Positions 25,967-49,227 are shown, counted from the stretch's first letter. The stretch is 64,000 bases of DNA from Litomosoides sigmodontis (GCA_963070105.1 OY718806.1:1832365-1896364), one strand, 5' to 3'. The notes: generated by a model not told the origin, from the letters alone. Numbers and translations are program-made.

Positions 25967-28900
25967 GGTTAAAAGCGCTATTTGATTTAAAGTATAATTG
26001 AAAATTGTTTGCATTCTCAACCAAAACGGAATTAATATAAAAGGTACAATAAGTGTGGGCTTTTTGGAAACTTATTGACATATTATTAGATGACGAAGGA
26101 AGAGCCAATATTTGTTATTATTATTATTATTTACCATTTATTATTACTTATTATTTGTCTTTCTATTTATTAATAAGCCACCATAAATTCTATGCAGAAT
26201 GGATAGTTGGTTGTTGCACAGTTATCGATTTCAGCCCAAATAATCAACGATAGTCGATTCACTCGTAAACCACATTTGCATATTTATAATGCTTAATATC
26301 ACAATTTAATTACTGCTGGTGATGGTTATTAGCATTTCGCTCAAAAAGAGATAAACGTAATCGCTTGTAAAAATCCCATTCTTTTCACGCTTGTATTTTA
26401 TATTTACAATACAATTATATATATATATATATATCATTGTTTACTACATATTTAAAATTGAAAGAATATATATGTGTATATATATACACACATCTTCAAG
26501 GAAATATCGATTATTTTTGGCAGTTGATAAACTAATAAAAGATACTTCATTAAAACTTCAAATAATTAATTAAAATCAGTGCAATATTCTGTCACGTAAT
26601 CTAATAGCTCAAATTGTCGTAAATCTCAAATGAAATAATGAATAAATATTTAAAATAAGTATTGTATTCACATATGTGTACATGTATATGCTTTTCACTT
26701 AAAATTTTTCATCCTTAAAAAACCTTTTGTAAAATAATAACCAAATATATAAAAAAAAGTATCATAAACATTAAATTTACTAACTATTAACAGTAGAAAT
26801 AGAGTGAAAAGCAAACTGTAATTGAAAAAAGTAAGAGAAAGAGAATGAAGGGAGACGAAAAAAGTAGGAAGAGAGAGATAGTCAGAGAAACAGAGAAATA
26901 CGGAGAGAGAGAGAAAAAAAAATCGACACGACGAAGGCCATAATGAGAAGTTAGGAGAATTGAATATTGCGACCAGCAAAATATAATATGATAATAGCTT
27001 TAAAAATATGACTTTTACTCCTCGACAAAGGAAGAAAAAAAATGATAAATATCCAATTAACATTTTAATCAAAATTAAACGGCTCAGTCGCCTCTACGCT
27101 CGTTTGACCAAAAAGCAATTATTATTACATAGTCTTTTTTTTTCACAAGAGTGAAAAAAAAAATCTCTTTCTTTTTTTCTTTGATTTGAGCAAAAAAAGG
27201 GAAAGCGAAAAAAACTATTTCCCTTCACATATAAAATATACAGAAAGAGAGAGAGAAAGAGAGAGAAGAGAAGGAGGAAGAATTTTTTTCTTCTCTTATT
27301 CTTTTATGAGAGATAGTGGGAGAAAAAAATGCAATTTATACAGATTTGCACGGAAAAACGTACCTCTTTATATAATATAAAAATTCTATTTTTTTTTAGT
27401 ATAAATACAATTGGAATAAATAAACTGCAAAATTCGTTAAATAAACAGACTGCAAGTAATGGAAGGTATAAAAAGGAAATCCAATTTTAGTAGCAGGTTT
27501 TAATCATTTTTGTATTCTTTTCTCTTTCTTTTTTTCTAAAAAAAAAGAAATATTTTATAATAAATAAATATAAAAGATGAGAAAAGATGAAGCAAAAATG
27601 CACGCATAAAAATTTTACTATCAAATTGCAGGATTTAATTTCACAAAATTCATACTAAAATTAACAATGTATATTTTCCTACTAAATTACATCCATTCTA
27701 TCCAAGAAGAAGAAAAGAGGAGGTAAAAAACCAAAAAAAAAAAACCTGATAGAAAATTTGCAATAAAAATAATAAGTCAAAATAGATTTTGAAGAGCAAA
27801 AAAATAACCATTAACTTGCAAAATAAATAAATTTAAAAAAGTGATGTGTGGGAAGAAGCAAACAAAATAAGTTATCGTCTGCAAAAAAAAAAATTAAAAA
27901 CACAACGATAAAAAAAATTTTTGATGAAATAAATATAACAGATTGCAAAGAGAAAAAAAAAAAGAAAAATTGCTTTCGCTCTCTCCTTTCTCCTCTGTCT
28001 GCCTGCCTTTCATTCATTCATTCATGAAATGCATTTTTCTGCTGCTGAAATAATTTCAATGTTGACACTTACATAATTTTGCTCTATATTTACAATTTAA
28101 AAAAAAAACACCAGAAAACAAAGAAAACAAAACCAACAACAATAACAATAACAGCAATAACAATAAACAATAACAAAGAAACAAACAAACAACAACAACA
28201 ACAACATTTAAAAAATTTCATTTGTCTTATGATTTTTGATACAAAAATTGACATTTGATAAATGCATTACAAATCATTATAAAGCAATATCAGTGGTGTA
28301 TAAATAATGCATGCATTCGCGCATAGTTAATAAATTAAAAGAAATGAGAAAGAAGGAAGAAAAAAAATAAGGCTTTCGCAATTTTAATTTAAATCGATAA
28401 AGTGTTAACAATTATTGAAAAATAGTGTATACATATACAAGCACATATACATATTTTTCGTTTCAAAATAATGCTCCTGCCACTAATTTATTATATTATA
28501 AAAAAAATTTTTTTTAAACTTTCCTCTTTCTTCCATTTCGTGAAACAAGTGTGCATGTTTTTCACTTTAATTTTTTCAAGTATTTCATTTTCAAATAAAT
28601 ACATGCATGACGAATTGCTTCTAAAGAAAAAAAGGAGATGGAGAGGGATAGAAATAGAGATATAGAGAAGGAGAGAGACAGATACAGAGAGAAAAATAAG
28701 ACAAAACATATCTAATCATTTAATAGAATCCTACTTGAGATACGCGCAGAGAAGACAATTTCCGAAATGCAAAGGTTAATTTGCCAATTTTTGTGATAAT
28801 AATTGATCGGGCGAAAAACCGATAGAAAAACAAAATGAAACATTTCATCGTAGGAGAATTAAATTAATTTCTAATTTATACTCTTCTCATATTTCAATAA

Positions 28901-30694
28901 CAAATATATATTATATATACACATATGTGCGAGTAATTAGTAATAAAAATTTTATGAGTGTTAGAGATATCTAAAAGAATAAAAAAAAATAATATCTGAA
29001 AAAGGGATAGATGTTTATATTCAAATTGATTTTTAAATACGTTACGATTAAACATTTAATTTGTTCCCCTTTTTTTAAAAAAAATTTTTCCATTTCATTC
29101 ATTCTCACTTTACTGACAGTTATATTTTTGCCAATCAGTGACAAATTTTTTGCTTTTTTTTCTCTTTATTTCTACCAAAGTTTTATTCTTCTTTTTTTTC
29201 TCTAATTTATGAAAATTGTATAAAATTTGTTCAGCATGAGGAAAGAGGAAGACAGAGAGGGGGAGAAAGAGACAGGAAAGAGACATTTTTTGGATAATAA
29301 TCGGGAATATAATAATTGTCTCTAAATAATAATAATACCACGTAACAATAAACGAATAATTTAAGTATTTCGTATTTTATTTCGATATGAGGATGAAATG
29401 AATGTATTATTAGAAATATCTTTTTTTCTCTTCTTTCTTTCTTTCAAGAATTTCTTTTCTTACTATTACTATTAAATTCACACACGATTTATTGGAAGAT
29501 AGGAAGAACGAAAAGAAAGCAAAAAAAAAGAGGGTATGTTTTTAATATGGTAATACTTATACAACCATTTGAAACAACTGCGTTTTTTACCCAATCTTTA
29601 GTAAAATATCTTTTCATTTTAATTGAATGAAAAAAATAACGAAGAAAAAAATGAAAAAAAATGAGAATGTAAAAAGTGTTCCTTCAATTTCGTCGAATTA
29701 TTACTTTTTTTTTCCAAAACCAGTCATCCGAGAAAATCAAGGCTAGTATGAAACAACCCTTACCGATGATAGCATTTAGTTCTTTCTTTTCGTAATTACA
29801 AAATTATAAGTAAAATATTAGCCCGACTTATAATCTTATTTCAGCTCTAGCTAATTAAACTCTATTAATGCAAGTTATTCCATATACAATTAAAAACAAG
29901 AAAAGTAATTCTAAACTTTACACCTATCCTAACGATAATTGCTATTTTTAAAATTTCAGTATTATCAAAAACTTCTAAAAAAATCCTGCGCTTAAATTCA
30001 AAAAAAAATTAGTGGAAATAATTCTCATTAAAAATTTATTAATTTCAAACATTGTAACGGTATAGCGTTCGGGTTTTCCTTCGTTTTTCGTTCTTTTTTT
30101 TGTTGTCCCGGAAGCAGACATAAATGTGGAAAATATTTTCAAGAGAATTTTTTTTCTTCCCCCCTCCTCCCTCTTTCTCTCTTTTTTTTCGTTTTTATTT
30201 TATTTTATTTTTTCTCCTCTCCAGGAAATATGATTCTGTTAAATGAAATAAAACAGGCTGTAGCTTTCTTTTTAGCCTTGATGATGGCCTTGGATAGACG
30301 ACGGCCATGGCCATGCATTCATCTCACGCTATAGGCATCATTAATAAAGCAGTTGCTATATAGCTTTTTCTATTTAAAAAAAAAAAATTAAATCAAAAAG
30401 AGATAGCGACAGAGAGAGAGAGAGCGAGAGAAAAAAGGATGGGATGACCTCACTCGTAATATTGTATTTGCATACCCCCCCTAATCAAAAATGCTTCAAA
30501 ATTGATCATTTTTATCTTAAAAATGAATGATAATTGTGATAATTTAATGCAATAATAACAACTGCAAATAGTAGTTGCAGTGATTGTAAATTGTGACTGA
30601 CAATTAAAAAGAAAAAACAGCAAAATGGTATCAGTTAAACAGAGCTCAAAAGTGTAATGAATGCGATAAAAATAGAAACAGTAATTTAATAATA

Positions 30695-30990
30695 ACTAAT
30701 AATTAATAATAATAATGATAATAATAATAATAAATAATAATAATAATAAGTAAATAAATAATAAATAATAAATAATAAATAAATAATGAATAATGAATGA
30801 TAAACAATAAACAATAAAGAATAATAAATAATAAATAATAAATGATAATAAATGAATAATAATAAATAATAAATAAAAAATGATAAATAATAAACAATAA
30901 ATGGTAAATGATAAATGTTAAACGTTAAATGATAAATGTTAAATGATAAATGATAAATAATAAATAGTAAATAATAAACAAATAATAATT
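30695..30990. repeat. Imperfect AAT/AAAT repeat tract
   Basis: About 300 bp built of AATAAT, AAATAAT, AATGAT and AAACAAT variants. The reading frames across it (poly Ile/Tyr/Leu) are repeat artefacts. Confidence 0.85.
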
Positions 30991-32424
30991 AATAAATTTG
31001 ATGACAAGCAAGGCAATAATAAAATATTTGCAACAAATGATACTTCAACTCTAACATTCTGTTAACTTAAAGTGGACTGAATGATATTTTGTTGTCGTTT
31101 AATAATGTGTTTTCCAAATATTGTTTTCAGCTATTTTCTAGCTATTTTGGGAACAAAAGTTTTCCAATATATTTTTATTTTTCACGATGGAATTAATTTA
31201 AATTAGTTGTATGTAACAAATTTTTCGAAAATAACAAAACAGATAGGGAGAGAGAGAGACACAGACGTAGAAGAGAGAGAGGGGGAAAAAGAAAGAAAGA
31301 GAAGGTGGCATTATTAGACCGAATAATGCAGAAAGCATGTGATTGGAATATGAATGGAAATTTTCAACAGATATTAAATTTTGAAAGTTTTAATAGAAAA
31401 AAATACTGCGTGGAAAAAGGCAAAATTAAATGGGAAACTTTATTTCTCCCCTCCCTCCGCCCCTCTTCCTTTCTCCTACTTTATTTTTAATGCATTTACT
31501 CCCTTCATATTATCAAAATCTATATTTAGCACTACCTAATTATTGATTTCAAAAATATTTTAAACATTTTTTTTTTGAAGCAACCGATAACATAATCTTC
31601 CAAATATTTCAAGTGCAAATGATATAAAAGAGCTAAAGTAAACAGCATAATGAATAATGAAAAAAAAGAGAAGGGCAAGCTAGGCTATTTTTTCCTCGTT
31701 CCTTTGTAACTCTAAATTTATTCTTACTTTTCACCAATGCCAAAAAATTTCGAATTTTTCATTTGCAATAAATACTTTTTTGTCTGTTATTTTGAAGTGC
31801 ATTAAATGTGAATAACTATTAAGACAAATTGAGAGTTATTTGACAGAAATTTTAATGAAACAAATATGTATTTAGGGAATTTTTGGAACAAAAAACAGGC
31901 GTTCCTCATTTTAAAGTCTTTTTTTAATGTAGTCCAAAGTGTCACACTTTAAATTTTGGGCACGTGCATATACAGTTTTTTTTGCAGGAGAAAAAATTTA
32001 AAAATAAAAGGAAAAAAATACGAGAGAGAGATGGAGAGATAGAGGTAGAGTTTGGACAAAAACGCAAAATTTCTTCTCAAGAACGTTTGCAAAAAAGAAA
32101 AAAATGTTTTTTTTTTTTTTTTAAAAAAAAATTTACTGATTTCGTGAGTTTGTTGAGATATATGACATTTATTTCATTTATTTGGTTCATTTTGTGAGGA
32201 AATTAATTTAAATTAGTTGTAATAAAATTGAATTAATAGAATTTTTCGTTTTATTTCGTTAAAATTCTTATACTAACAATTATAAATTCAACAAATTCAC
32301 AAAAATAAATTAATTCGAAAATTTCAAAATTCATTAATCTATTGGGAAATATGATGGAAAAGGAAAATATTGAAAAAAAGAAATGGTCAATTAAAATAGG
32401 AAAAATTTGGGGAGTTAACAAAAA

Positions 32425-32463
<39 letters not shown>

Positions 32464-32879
32464 ATACATAACACGTATACGCATCTATAATTGATAAAAG
32501 TAACATAGATATAACAGAGGGAGAGCGAGAGAGACAGAGAGACAGAGCGAGAAGGAGAGCATAGATGAATAGATAGATGAAGGAAAAGAAGACAAGTAAG
32601 GGGTCACTCACAATTTAAATACAGAAAAAAACGAAAGAGGGAAATGATGGGATGAAAAGGACGACGAAAGAATGACTGGAAAAAAAATGGAAGAGGTATA
32701 TGAGAGGAGGTGGCGGAAGACATGAGGAGGACAGTTGCCGTCCAATTCATTCATTCATCACTGCAACAAATATAATTGGTTAATAAGAAAAATTTTTAGG
32801 GAAAACTAGATCATCATTTTATTTGAGCAATCGATTTCATTTTGTTGTGTTTCAAATAATTGGTATGGCATACATAAAA

Positions 32880-32901
32880 TGCACACGCACATACACATAC
32901 A

Positions 32902-32948
<47 letters not shown>

Positions 32949-33012
32949 GCGTACACACATATACAAACACACGCACACATACACATAAGCATATCACACA
33001 AACATACACATA
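32880..33012. repeat. (CA)n-rich compound repeat
   Basis: Interrupted ACAC tract with ATAC and CGC variants over about 120 bp. Confidence 0.85.
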
Positions 33013-34346
33013 TATAATATGTAGAGAGAGAGGGAGAGAGAGACAGACATAGATGTATATGGGTATATGATAATGAAAAAGATGAACTTTTTTAGAAAAA
33101 AATAAAAAATTAATTTTGAGGAGAAAAAAGTGTTTTTCTTTTTTTTAAAAAAAAAAAAACGAAACTTGTTGTGAAATTTTAAACCAGTACCAAATTTCTA
33201 GCTTCATTAGTTTCTTTGTTCAAAACTTTCTCTTTTTTTTTCATTCTCTTTCTCTTCCTACCACTCCGTCTCCCTCTCTCTCCCTTTATTTATACGAAGG
33301 AGAAAATGAAAAAATGACAAATTTACTCATTCAAAAAATTTTGTTGCATTACAGGCATATATATTCACTGATAATATAGGAAACTAATCAGCCATCGTCG
33401 ATGAATTATTTATTAACCATTTGAAAAGTAAAAAGAAAGACTTTTGCGCCTTCTCTCCCTTTTCTGCCCACTTCCTCTCTCCTTCTCTCTCCTCATCTTT
33501 TTTTTTCTTTCTTGGCCTTTCTTTTTTTTTGCTGCTTTTTTGTCCATTTTTCCCCCTCCTTACACCATCTTTCCCCCTCTCTAAATCAAAACTAAAAAAA
33601 AAGTCATTGAAGTGAGAATCTGGGAAAAAAAATCTCACTGAAAAGACCGTGACCCTTCTCAGTGCAATTACGAATGAAGGGATAATTAACCAAAAAAAAG
33701 ACATGAAAAAAAAATTTGAATTTGTAAAAATTTTAAAATGAATTTGAACAGTAAATGAAAAAAAAAATGAAACTAGTGCACGATAGCGTTGTTTGATTCC
33801 TACAATTTTAGCAAAAAAATGAAAAGAAAAGAAAAAAAAATTCATTTCAATTGGGTGAGATGGAAAATAAAAAGAAAAAATTTAGCTGTCGCAAGATTTC
33901 AATGATGAATGGAATGAAAGAAATAAAGAAAGCATTCAATTTTTGTTACTACTAGCAAAGTGGAAAGAAAAAAAGGAAGGAAAATGAATTTCCTTTTTTT
34001 TTAAAAAAAAAAACTACCATTAAATGTAGCTAAAAGTTGAATCCATACAGAAATAAAATGAAATGACAGTAATAATTTGAGCTAATAATTTAGTGATTAA
34101 ATTTTGCACACAAAACCACTACTCATTCACTAACTTCAATACTATTAATTACTAAACAACAGGAAAAAAAAAGGATGAGGGAGAGAGAATGGAGAGAGTA
34201 ACTATTCAATGTACAAATCATTATAAACATCGACATCGATACAAGAAAATAATTTGCATACGACAGCATTTAAAGGTCAACACATCCATCACCATCAACC
34301 ATCCTTCCTCAAATATTACTACTACTACTACTACTATACATTAATT

Positions 34347-34420
34347 GCATATACTTAAATGTATATCTCACAAATCCTACGCTGCATATACTTAAATGTA
34401 TATCTCACAAATCCTACGCT
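34347..34420. repeat. Perfect 37-bp tandem duplication
   Basis: Two adjacent copies of a 37-bp unit that begins GCATATACTTAAATG and ends ATCCTACGCT (34347-34383 and 34384-34420). No differences are visible between copies, so the duplication is recent. Confidence 0.93.
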
Positions 34421-34831
34421 AACTATAATCGCATAAATATACCGATGACCTAACGGAATATCTCGGGAGTCCCGCATCATCATAACTCTGTCAATCAATA
34501 TCACTGGCCACCTCCTCCCCCATATATATACATTGAAATACTGAAAACACCGCTGATATGATGGATGTGAATTTATTGAATGAAATGCATTTTCATTTTG
34601 TTTACAAAGTTCTGAGAAAAAAAAAAAAGAATAAAAAGGAATGAAATGCAAACGTGGGATTTGAGATTTTTTTCCCTTTGCTTTCCTTCCTCTTTTTTCT
34701 TAAACTCAAATATTTATCATCGCAAAAAATAATAATAATTAATAAAAATAATAGCAGCAATAAATAACAAACAGTAATAGTGGAAAAATTTGAAATACTT
34801 TTTGAAAAGGTTCAAAAATTTCGAAAAAAGG

Positions 34832-34839
34832 ATGTGTAT

Positions 34840-34896
<57 letters not shown>

Positions 34897-34924
34897 TGTG
34901 TGTGTGTGTGTGCGTGTGTGTGTA
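34832..34924. repeat. (TG)n microsatellite
   Basis: About 90 bp of TG repeats with ATG and CG interruptions, followed by a (GA)n tract at 35028. Confidence 0.93.
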
Positions 34925-36640
34925 TATGTGCGTTAATAATAGTGAAAAAAAAGCCTGTACATATAAGAAAAAAAAAAGAATTTAGAAATACGTACAATGA
35001 TTTCTATAGGCTTTTTTTGTTGGAGGGAGAGAAAGAGAGAGAGAGAGAGAGAGGGAGAAAAAAAGAGAGGGTAAGGAGAAAAGAGAGAGAGGTAAGGAAG
35101 CGACGAGCAAAACGATAAGTGACCAAAATGTGAATTCAATAAATTTTGTGGGTGAGACAGAAATGAAATAAAATGAAGCGAAAAAAAAAAGAAATGTCTT
35201 AAGTTCAATGTTTGGTAAAGAAGCATCGGAAAAGCGAAGGAACAAAAAAAGTTGAAAATAATTGGCTAAACTTCATATGGTAAATTATTATTGTTGCGGT
35301 GGACGTGGACAGGAGGATTACTTGAAAATGAATAGGAAATAAAAAGAAAAAAAAACCTAAAATGGTATTAAGACATTGTTGTTGCTGTTGTTCCTCTTCC
35401 ACTTCTTCATGTTTGAGTTATTTTTTCAACAAGAAAAAAGAGAGAGGGAGAGAGAGAGAGAGAGAGAGAAAGAAAAAGCATTAACTCATCTTTAATGAGT
35501 AAAAAATGATGGAGAAAAAATCTCGGGAAGTTTATGCAATAATAGAAGGTCATCCCTATTCCTCGTTCCAATTCATCTCCTCTCATTCTTGTAAAAAAAT
35601 GATACCGCCGGAAAATGCAAAACTATTACTTACCAATTATCAATAGCTTTTCGTTTTGAGCTTTACGCGAGCGCTTACGTCGTTTATTTATTGCTAGCGT
35701 TGGTTGTTATATTATTGTTGCTCCTGTAAAGTGTGTCTTTATTTTAGACGGAATGAAGACGGAAGGGTACACGGATAGACATGGACAGGGAAGAGGACGG
35801 GCACGTAGAAGAGACGGCTCAGAAGAGTGGACGGGAGGAGAGAGAGAGAGAGAGAGAGAGAGGAGAAAGCAGAAAAGATCCATCTAATGCTATATATGTA
35901 TAATATGTAAATATAACGAAATGACCCCTTTACTTAAACCCTTTTTACACAATTCTTTTCTTAACTGTTCATAATATCGAAATGTATTTTAGTTATTACT
36001 TTTTATTTTCCCTCTCTCTTTATTCATCTCTCTTCCTCTCATTCTTTCTATCGTCACTCATTTGTCGTTACTCTTTCTATCACTAACTCAATTTTATTTC
36101 TATCTATAATAAAAAACTAAATTTCAAATTCCTCTCTTCCTCCCTCCTCTCCCTTAATTACGCTTTATTTAAAATGACTTTTTTTTTGTGCTCACTAATA
36201 TTTTCTCTCATTGTACTCTTACTTTACTATCGCACACTTATCTAGTTGTTTTTCAATCCTCAATAAAATAAAATGAATTTAAGTATCATTTCAATATCTG
36301 TCATCGTCCAAATTCCTTCTTCAATCAAATACTGTACGTTATTTTCCTTTCATCTATCCTTTTTTTTTATCAGAAACATAGGGAGAGAGAGAGGAAGAGG
36401 GAGAGGGAGAGGGGGAGGCAGAGGAGGAGAGAATTGAATTATGGATAACAAATAAAAAATGGTCAAATAAATACAACAAGAGACTGAGATGGTCAATGCT
36501 ATCGACTAAACAACACACTTTACATAGCGTAAAAAAAGAAAGAGAAAGAAAACTGAAAGAGAGAATGACTTCAACGTGTTAAGTATGAGGAGGAGAAAGA
36601 CAGGTAAAAGATTCATCAAAAATTTTCATTTATCATTTAG

Positions 36641-45474
<8,834 letters not shown>

Positions 45475-45975
45475 AGTTTGAAATTAGTGACTACACATGT
45501 ATATACATTAAAATTTTATCATATGCAAATTCTGTGAGAAAATTTCTAATTTTATCCTTTTAAAATTAATATCTACGAATTTAAAAACCAAGCTTATTTT
45601 GTTTGCTAATAACATTACTAATGAATGCAAGACTACAATCAGATAAAAATCAATGTCGCATTTATACCACCGAAATAAGAATTCATAGAAAGAAAATACA
45701 AATTCATATGAAATTTTTGAATCTGTTAAACTCTTCGAAATGGTGACAGTATTAAATAAAATGACGTCAAACTGTAAACTTACTAACTGTTAAAGAACCG
45801 AAAAAAGATGAACTGTCATAAGAGATCCCTTTCAAATTAATACCTATATAGATCCTTATTACTAACACCCTGAAACAAAAACCTACATGCCGAAGTACAT
45901 AGCAAAATAGCTCGATGAACCGATGATTAAAAAATAGACCTATTCCTGATCTGAGAGCTCCTTTTCTTAGGAATG

Positions 45976-48404
45976 TCACGGAACATCCCAACTTTTCATT
46001 CCATCCTTGTTCTGCATTTCTACTCGTATAGTTTTTAGACCTTTATACAAATGAGGTAGATCTGTTAGAAAAGGAACCTGAAAACAACTTTCTTGGAATC
46101 CATACTATGCAATTTTGGAATTTCAAAGAGTGAACCAATTCTCAGGTACTATACAAGAAAGCCAGGATTGATAAATGCAACGGGTAAAAATGTAGAAATA
46201 TACTTGCAACGTATCGACCAAATAAAGCATTTGACGAGGATCATTAACCGTCCACGCAACCACCTGAATGTCCAGCTCCTTCATCCTGTCTACCAATCCA
46301 CTGTAATTGTGTGAACTTTTATTCCATTGTGAGACACTTCATAAAAAACCCCCATTCGAAAGAGAAATTTCAGTAACAAGTACAACGCCACAAAAAATCC
46401 AAAATCTAGACAAAACAGATAAATAAGAATCGTCTTAGCTAGTTTAACACTCAGTAACAATACCTGGATATTTCTTTCTCATATAGAAGTAGCATTTCAA
46501 CTCCAAGAAATTGCGGCAGAAAACTATGCAGTAGTTTCATGTTGATATAATCTAACAGCAATGCCAAAAAGTGCTTCAATCCGGAGAATCGTGGAACACA
46601 ACATTCCAAATCTTTATATGTTGCAATATATGGACGCCATGTGACACCTAAATGTGAACTGTAGGTCTCACTACATAATTGATAATTTTGGATAAAAAAT
46701 GTCCCAAATAACTGTTATAATTATAAACAATCACTAATTCTAGTGACCAGTAAAATAACGCGTGGCGAACCCAGCAGTTGCCTGATATCCAAATTATTTA
46801 AATTGATAACAAGATTCACCAGTTAATATATTAGGATCAATTTTCTTGATAGCATATGGAACCCACGGGAAAAATGAAGAAACAATCACATCACCGTACA
46901 AATTATTCGATGATATAACAGATACTATTTGGGAAACCATCTGAAACCAGCTGTTCATATGAATTTATCATTAAATATCATTTTGGATTACTACGATTGG
47001 TTTTCAAACTTTTTTTTACTATGATTTCTAAACTAACATAACACAAACAATATATTAATGAGTAATCATGAGTAATCCGACAAGTAAACGTGGAAGTTAG
47101 CATGTCCAATTAGTAGAAGACTTTTAAGTCTTCCATTGATTGGATGTCAAATTTCGTTTTATGTTACAGGTGTGCCGTTTGGCGATTTTAGTATTTCAGC
47201 AATAAAACTACCTCAGAACTGCTGTCTTTCACATCAAATAACATTTTTAGGTTGTTATCCCGACAATACTTCACGGTAGCCTCCAGAGTTGGTATATGAT
47301 ACACTTTCGAAGCCGCTTGATTATCCAGTGCACTGCAAAAACAAAAACCATACCTGAATGAAGTGCTGGAAGGAACAAATCGAACCGACCCACCAAGCAA
47401 CACGGTTTTTGCTGACTTGATAAATAAATATCGAAAGAGACTTGCTGGGAGGACAATGATGATCTAATGTATGCCAGCTAAAAATCCGACAGGAATACCC
47501 CGTAAGCAATGCCACTTACTATCAGTACAATCTGTTCCGTCAACATAGCACTTAAACATCGAGTACGACTGTGCCCACCAACAGCAAAACCAGTCTACCT
47601 GCTTGTTGAACTGACAGTGTTGGGGATCATTTCTTAACTGACCTTCTAAATTGTTTCAAATTAATACTTTCGCTTCAAGTTAACATGCATATTTTAAGCG
47701 GATGTGAAAAGCGTTCATCAAGAGCCAGAAGCAAAGCAATAAACAACTTTCATCGAAAAACAAAACCATCAAATCCATTGAAATGTAGACGGCAAGGTGT
47801 ACTAATTTAAACTTACCCCAGTCGCTGGAACGTTTTCCCAGCATTTTTGGCTCCTAATTCTTCGAGAGTAAATGATGCAATCAGACCCGGTTCACCACAT
47901 GTTCTCATCAAATCATCATCATGCATAATCACTATGACACCATTTTTGGTTAATGTTAAATCGAATTCTACCAAATCCATACCCCACAATTTTGCCTGCA
48001 ACGTTTATTGAAAAACTGATTAAGGCAATAGGATTAGAGAGGAATAAGAACAGAAACAACATATGTAGGCGTAATGAAGTGAGAATAGTAAAAAGAGAAA
48101 GTTAACAACTGAACCTTCTCAAATGATTCAATTGTATTTTCAGGAGCATCTTTTGGAGCACCTCGATGTCCGCCAACACGAAAATCCTTGAAGAATTTGC
48201 TAGCCTAGAAAAGCGATGAATTTTGGCAAAAATCATCAGTGAACTTTGAAACAAACTTCATAAATGCTTACACCACTGACTCGAAATGAATTCACCAAAA
48301 ATTATGGGCAAATGTAGAACGACCTTAATTATTTCCCAAAAAATAGATTGAAATTTAAAAATCGAGGGGGCTATTTTTTTTAAATTATACATTTCGCTCA
48401 CTGG

Positions 48405-48460
<56 letters not shown>

Positions 48461-48654
48461 TACAATCTCAAAACATAACATACGGCAGGGGTATTAGATG
48501 GAAGGCCAAAAATACGTCGTAATATTTGAGCCATCAGAGGTACTGTAATCAGTGGCAGGAATATTCGAAAAAGCTGCCTTGACGATAGCACCAGAAACAC
48601 TATTCCACTAGTAAGACCCACAAATGCACACAGCATATAACGTCCAATATCCAT
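45976..48654 (-). CDS. Glycerophosphodiester phosphodiesterase, GDE1-like, membrane-anchored
   Basis: Eight exons: 48654-48484, 48204-48115, 47995-47817, 47332-47212, 46940-46820, 46647-46464, 46300-46204 and 46077-45976. They give 354 aa with all phases consistent, close to human GDE1 length. Residues 1-57 carry hydrophobic segments (MLCAFVGLTSGIVFLVLSS and FRIFLPLITVPLMAQIL), a probable membrane anchor. The GDPD catalytic core follows: GHRGAPKDAPENT (His70, Glu79), VEFDLTLTKNG (Glu97, Asp99), MHDDDLMRT (His112) and MLFDVK (Lys about 182). Family motifs continue with WRPYIATY, PRFSGLKHFLALLLDY, VVAWTVNDP and VPFLTDLPHL. Family reaction: metal-dependent hydrolysis of glycerophosphodiesters (such as glycerophosphoinositol) or lyso-type phospholipids to glycerol-3-phosphate and an alcohol. 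A TTTTCAG acceptor 18 nt before the ATG suggests a trans-spliced 5' end. Confidence 0.93.
48411..48459. repeat. (TA)n microsatellite in GDE1-like intron 1
   Basis: About 48 bp of TA within the first intron, about 25 bp from the exon 1 donor. Confidence 0.95.
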
Positions 48655-49227
48655 ACACCACAAATGATTCTGAAAACAAGCAATATTCAGACTTATTTCT
48701 TGAATATATCAAATCGAATGAAATAAATGATCTGACCGATGAATGTCAGTCGATACTAAAGCCAACGGCACAACTCAACCCCAATTAAAAACAAAATGCC
48801 AACCCAGTCGTCCAACACCGCTAACCCATCCAACCAATCACACAACCCAAATCGCGTTATGTGGCAATGATAACTTTGCTGTATGTTTAAGTAGGATTTC
48901 TATGCAAATTTCTGTCTCACCACCTCCATATTTCCCAGAAGTCCGGGCGCATAACTTCCACTTTGTTGTTTTATGCAACAAAAAGCTAGCAATTTCGTTC
49001 TGATCGATCGTATATTTCACACGTTGATGACAGATATTCAGTAAACATCTGTGTTTGGTACGCATTGTACGCGTGGAAATATGTTAGGTTTTATACAGCT
49101 GAAAATTGAATGCCAGTGAGTGCAGAATATCTTTTGCATGTTAAAATGTACTGGAAGAATTAAGTTTCATTTCCCTATGTTAAAATGAAATTTGTTGAAA
49201 ATTTTAAAGTTATTTTCAATTTTCTGC

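Larger units (their letters stand above)
23726..36640. other. Large microsatellite-rich gene-poor region
   Basis: About 12.9 kb upstream of the AT-hook gene. It consists mainly of A/T homopolymers, (TA)n, (TG)n, (GA)n and AAT/AAAT-type tracts, for example 30695-30990. No coding chain can be supported. Isolated segments with plausible splice edges occur at 29724-29745, 30281-30340, 34426-34545 (both strands), 35612-35690 (- strand, INKRRKRSRKAQNEK before a gtaagt donor) and 35748-35766 (+ strand). Each is too short to assign. The region may be intron or 5' regulatory DNA of the candidate + strand gene that continues from 36641. Confidence 0.5.

Noticed and set aside
45767..45991. - strand frame overlapping the last GDE1-like exon
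   Set aside because: It reads the GDE1-like exon and its 3' UTR in the wrong frame.
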